From contig JAJYGO010000239.1 of assembly GCA_021785115.1 (NCBI GenBank), positions 1 through 8,485 on the forward strand: a stretch of 8,485 nt of DNA, given 5' to 3'. A model generated the notes under the pieces. That model searched no databases. It was given only the letters and a program-made list of their open reading frames with translations, and was not told the DNA's origin. A program made the translations under genes and the position numbers. Positions 7,450 to 8,485 of the stretch are shown here, piece by piece (the first letter of the stretch is position 1; each line of letters begins with the position of its first letter). Origin of the DNA: Chloroflexota bacterium (GTDB taxonomy: Bacteria; Chloroflexota; Limnocylindria; Limnocylindrales; CSP1-4).

Positions 7450-7478
7450 TTGACGAATAGCGCTTGACAGCGCATCGT
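7450..7478 (+). promoter_or_regulatory. Weak promoter candidate upstream of the last gene
   Basis: TTGACG at 7450-7455 and TTGACA at 7464-7469 both resemble the -35 consensus. At 17 bp from the first lies CATCGT (7473-7478), a poor -10 with 3 of 6 matches; nothing -10-like lies 17 bp from the second. The start codon at 7497 would then give a leader of only about 10-15 nt. Low confidence. Confidence 0.22.
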
Positions 7479-7501
7479 GCATCAGTCGCCGCAACGATGC
7501 G
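7471..7501 (+). repeat. 8-bp perfect inverted repeat covering a start codon
   Basis: CGCATCGT at 7471-7478 is the exact reverse complement of ACGATGCG at 7494-7501, with a 15-nt spacer. The right arm includes the ATG at 7497-7499 proposed as the start of the following gene. As RNA it could mask the start codon; as DNA it could be an operator. The repeat is certain, the function is inference. Confidence 0.6.
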
Positions 7502-8485
7502 GTCCCAGGGGAGCACGAATGGTGGCCGTCCGTTGCAGTCACCCGTGATCCTGGCGGCGGCACGCGTCGGTGCCCCGTCGTGGCGCCGTCGGGCGCGGGC
7601 ATGCACGCGCGCGCTGCGTTACGACGTGCATCTCCTCCTGACCGTATCGCTCGCCGCCCTGGCCCTGGTGGTCGAGCTGGCGGAAGGGGACATGGGCGAA
7701 TCGGTCACCGTGCTCGCGGCAGCGGTGGCGTTGGTCGCCCTGCAGGTCCTCGCGCGCGGCGCGGCGCGCTGCCGCCTGCTGGCGGGGCGACCAGCCGCGA
7801 TCGACACGCTCCGTTTCGCGCTCACCCTCGCCTTTGTGACGGTCATTGTCCAGACGGCCGGGAACGGCGGTGACCTGCGACTGGCCCCGCTGTACATCCC
7901 GGTCGTGGCGATGGCCGCCGGCATCGGGTCGGGGGGCGTGGTGGTCATCGCCCCCCTGGCCCTCCTCGGGCTGCTGGCGCCCGAGGCCCTGCGCTCGTCC
8001 GGGCGGCTCGATGAAGCGGTGCTCCGGGCGATCGCGCTGAGCGGGGTGACCCTCATCGTCGCCATCGGGTACTGGCGCGCCGCCGCGGCGGACCGGCGGC
8101 GCGCGCGGCAGATGCGCAGTCTCGAGGCAGTCAGCCGCCAGCTGGCCGAGGCTGGTCCGACCCCCGACGTCCTCAGCGCGGTCATGGCCGTGCTGGCTGA
8201 TCGGTTCGGCTCCCGGTACGTGTCGCTCCATGTCATCCAGGACGATGGGATCGCGCGGCTGGCGGCGCAGCGGGGCTACGCAACGACCCTCGACATCGAC
8301 GCCACGCGGGGCGTCGTCGGCCGCGCGATACGGACGCAGCAGCCAGCCTTCGTCCCCGATGTGCGGGCGGATCCCGACTACGTGAGTGCCGACCCCGCCG
8401 TCGGCAGCGAGATCTGCGTTCCCCTGCTCGCCCGCGGCGCGCTGCTCGGCATCCTCAACGTGGAGTCGGTCGTGGCGCGGCCGCT
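7497..8485 (+). CDS. Six-helix membrane protein with GAF domain, 3' end cut off
   Basis: The reading frame from ATG at 7497 stays open to the window edge, giving at least 329 residues. Hydrophobic segments are at about 44-62, 69-88, 104-121, 129-141, 144-161 and 175-193, followed by a basic, helical linker (about 194-215) and a GAF domain from about 218 onward, whose C-terminal part (VPLLARGALLGILNVES) is at the very end of the window. This is the same layout as the first gene, so the missing output domain is likely GGDEF or a histidine kinase; which of these cannot be seen. The first 40 residues are polar and basic, so GTG at 7545 or 7626 could be the real start; no Shine-Dalgarno sequence distinguishes them. 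The protein is probably an inner-membrane sensor. Opposite-strand frames here are Arg/Ala-rich shadows. Confidence 0.82.
   Translation, partial: MRSQGSTNGGRPLQSPVILAAARVGAPSWRRRARACTRALRYDVHLLLTVSLAALALVVELAEGDMGESVTVLAAAVALVALQVLARGAARCRLLAGRPAAIDTLRFALTLAFVTVIVQTAGNGGDLRLAPLYIPVVAMAAGIGSGGVVVIAPLALLGLLAPEALRSSGRLDEAVLRAIALSGVTLIVAIGYWRAAAADRRRARQMRSLEAVSRQLAEAGPTPDVLSAVMAVLADRFGSRYVSLHVIQDDGIARLAAQRGYATTLDIDATRGVVGRAIRTQQPAFVPDVRADPDYVSADPAVGSEICVPLLARGALLGILNVESVVARP

Larger units (their letters stand above)
7207..7496. other. 290-bp gap after the kinase
   Basis: No gene is supported here. It holds a possible hairpin directly after the kinase (CACGGA at 7221-7226 with TCCGTG at 7249-7254), a weaker one (CGGGCC at 7384-7389 with GGCCCG at 7411-7416), and two -35-like hexamers, TTGACG at 7450-7455 and TTGACA at 7464-7469, shortly before the next gene. 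None of the hairpins is followed by a T-run. The base composition is less evenly GC-rich than in the flanking genes. Confidence 0.5.

Noticed and set aside
7539..8236. Minus-strand frames of about 200-230 codons near the window end
   Set aside because: They are antisense to a plus-strand frame with clear membrane helices and a GAF domain, and their products are Arg/Ala/His-rich without motifs.
1..8485. CRISPR arrays, tRNA or rRNA genes, insertion sequences
   Set aside because: I saw no regularly spaced direct repeats, no tRNA T-loop or rRNA core sequence, and no transposase motif on either strand.

Overview
The window is a GC-rich stretch (well above 65% G+C by eye, not counted) made almost entirely of signal-transduction genes, all on the + strand. 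The third codon positions of the real genes are strongly G/C. Several starts lack a Shine-Dalgarno sequence. One has a TAGCAT -10-like box about 8 nt upstream of ATG, as in leaderless transcripts. This suggests a high-GC soil or freshwater bacterium such as a Chloroflexota (Limnocylindria-like) or actinobacterial lineage. That is inference: there is no rRNA or marker gene to fix the taxon.

Layout. (1) 34-1707: a membrane-anchored GAF-GGDEF diguanylate cyclase with an intact GGDEF active site and an RxxD inhibitory site. (2) 1708-2203: about 500 bp without a convincing gene but with several perfect inverted repeats, the best having a 10-bp stem. (3) 2204-3961: a soluble REC-GAF-EAL protein, that is, a response regulator with a c-di-GMP phosphodiesterase output; all metal-binding and catalytic residues I could check are present. 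(4) 3962-4128: a short gap with a long imperfect hairpin. (5) 4129-7206: a large soluble hybrid histidine kinase with five PAS domains, HisKA, HATPase_c and a C-terminal receiver. (6) 7207-7496: 290 bp without a gene, ending in an inverted repeat that covers the next start codon. (7) 7497 to beyond the window end: a second six-helix membrane protein with a GAF domain. It resembles the first gene in layout and is cut off before its output domain.

Taken together this looks like a c-di-GMP control locus: a synthase and a receiver-controlled phosphodiesterase of opposite activity side by side, a multi-input kinase next to the phosphodiesterase, and a second membrane GAF sensor. A phosphorelay from the kinase to the REC domain of the EAL protein is plausible from proximity but is not shown by the sequence. 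I did not find clear evidence of a wholly new system. The least explained parts are the structured 1708-2203 gap and the inverted repeat over the start of the last gene.
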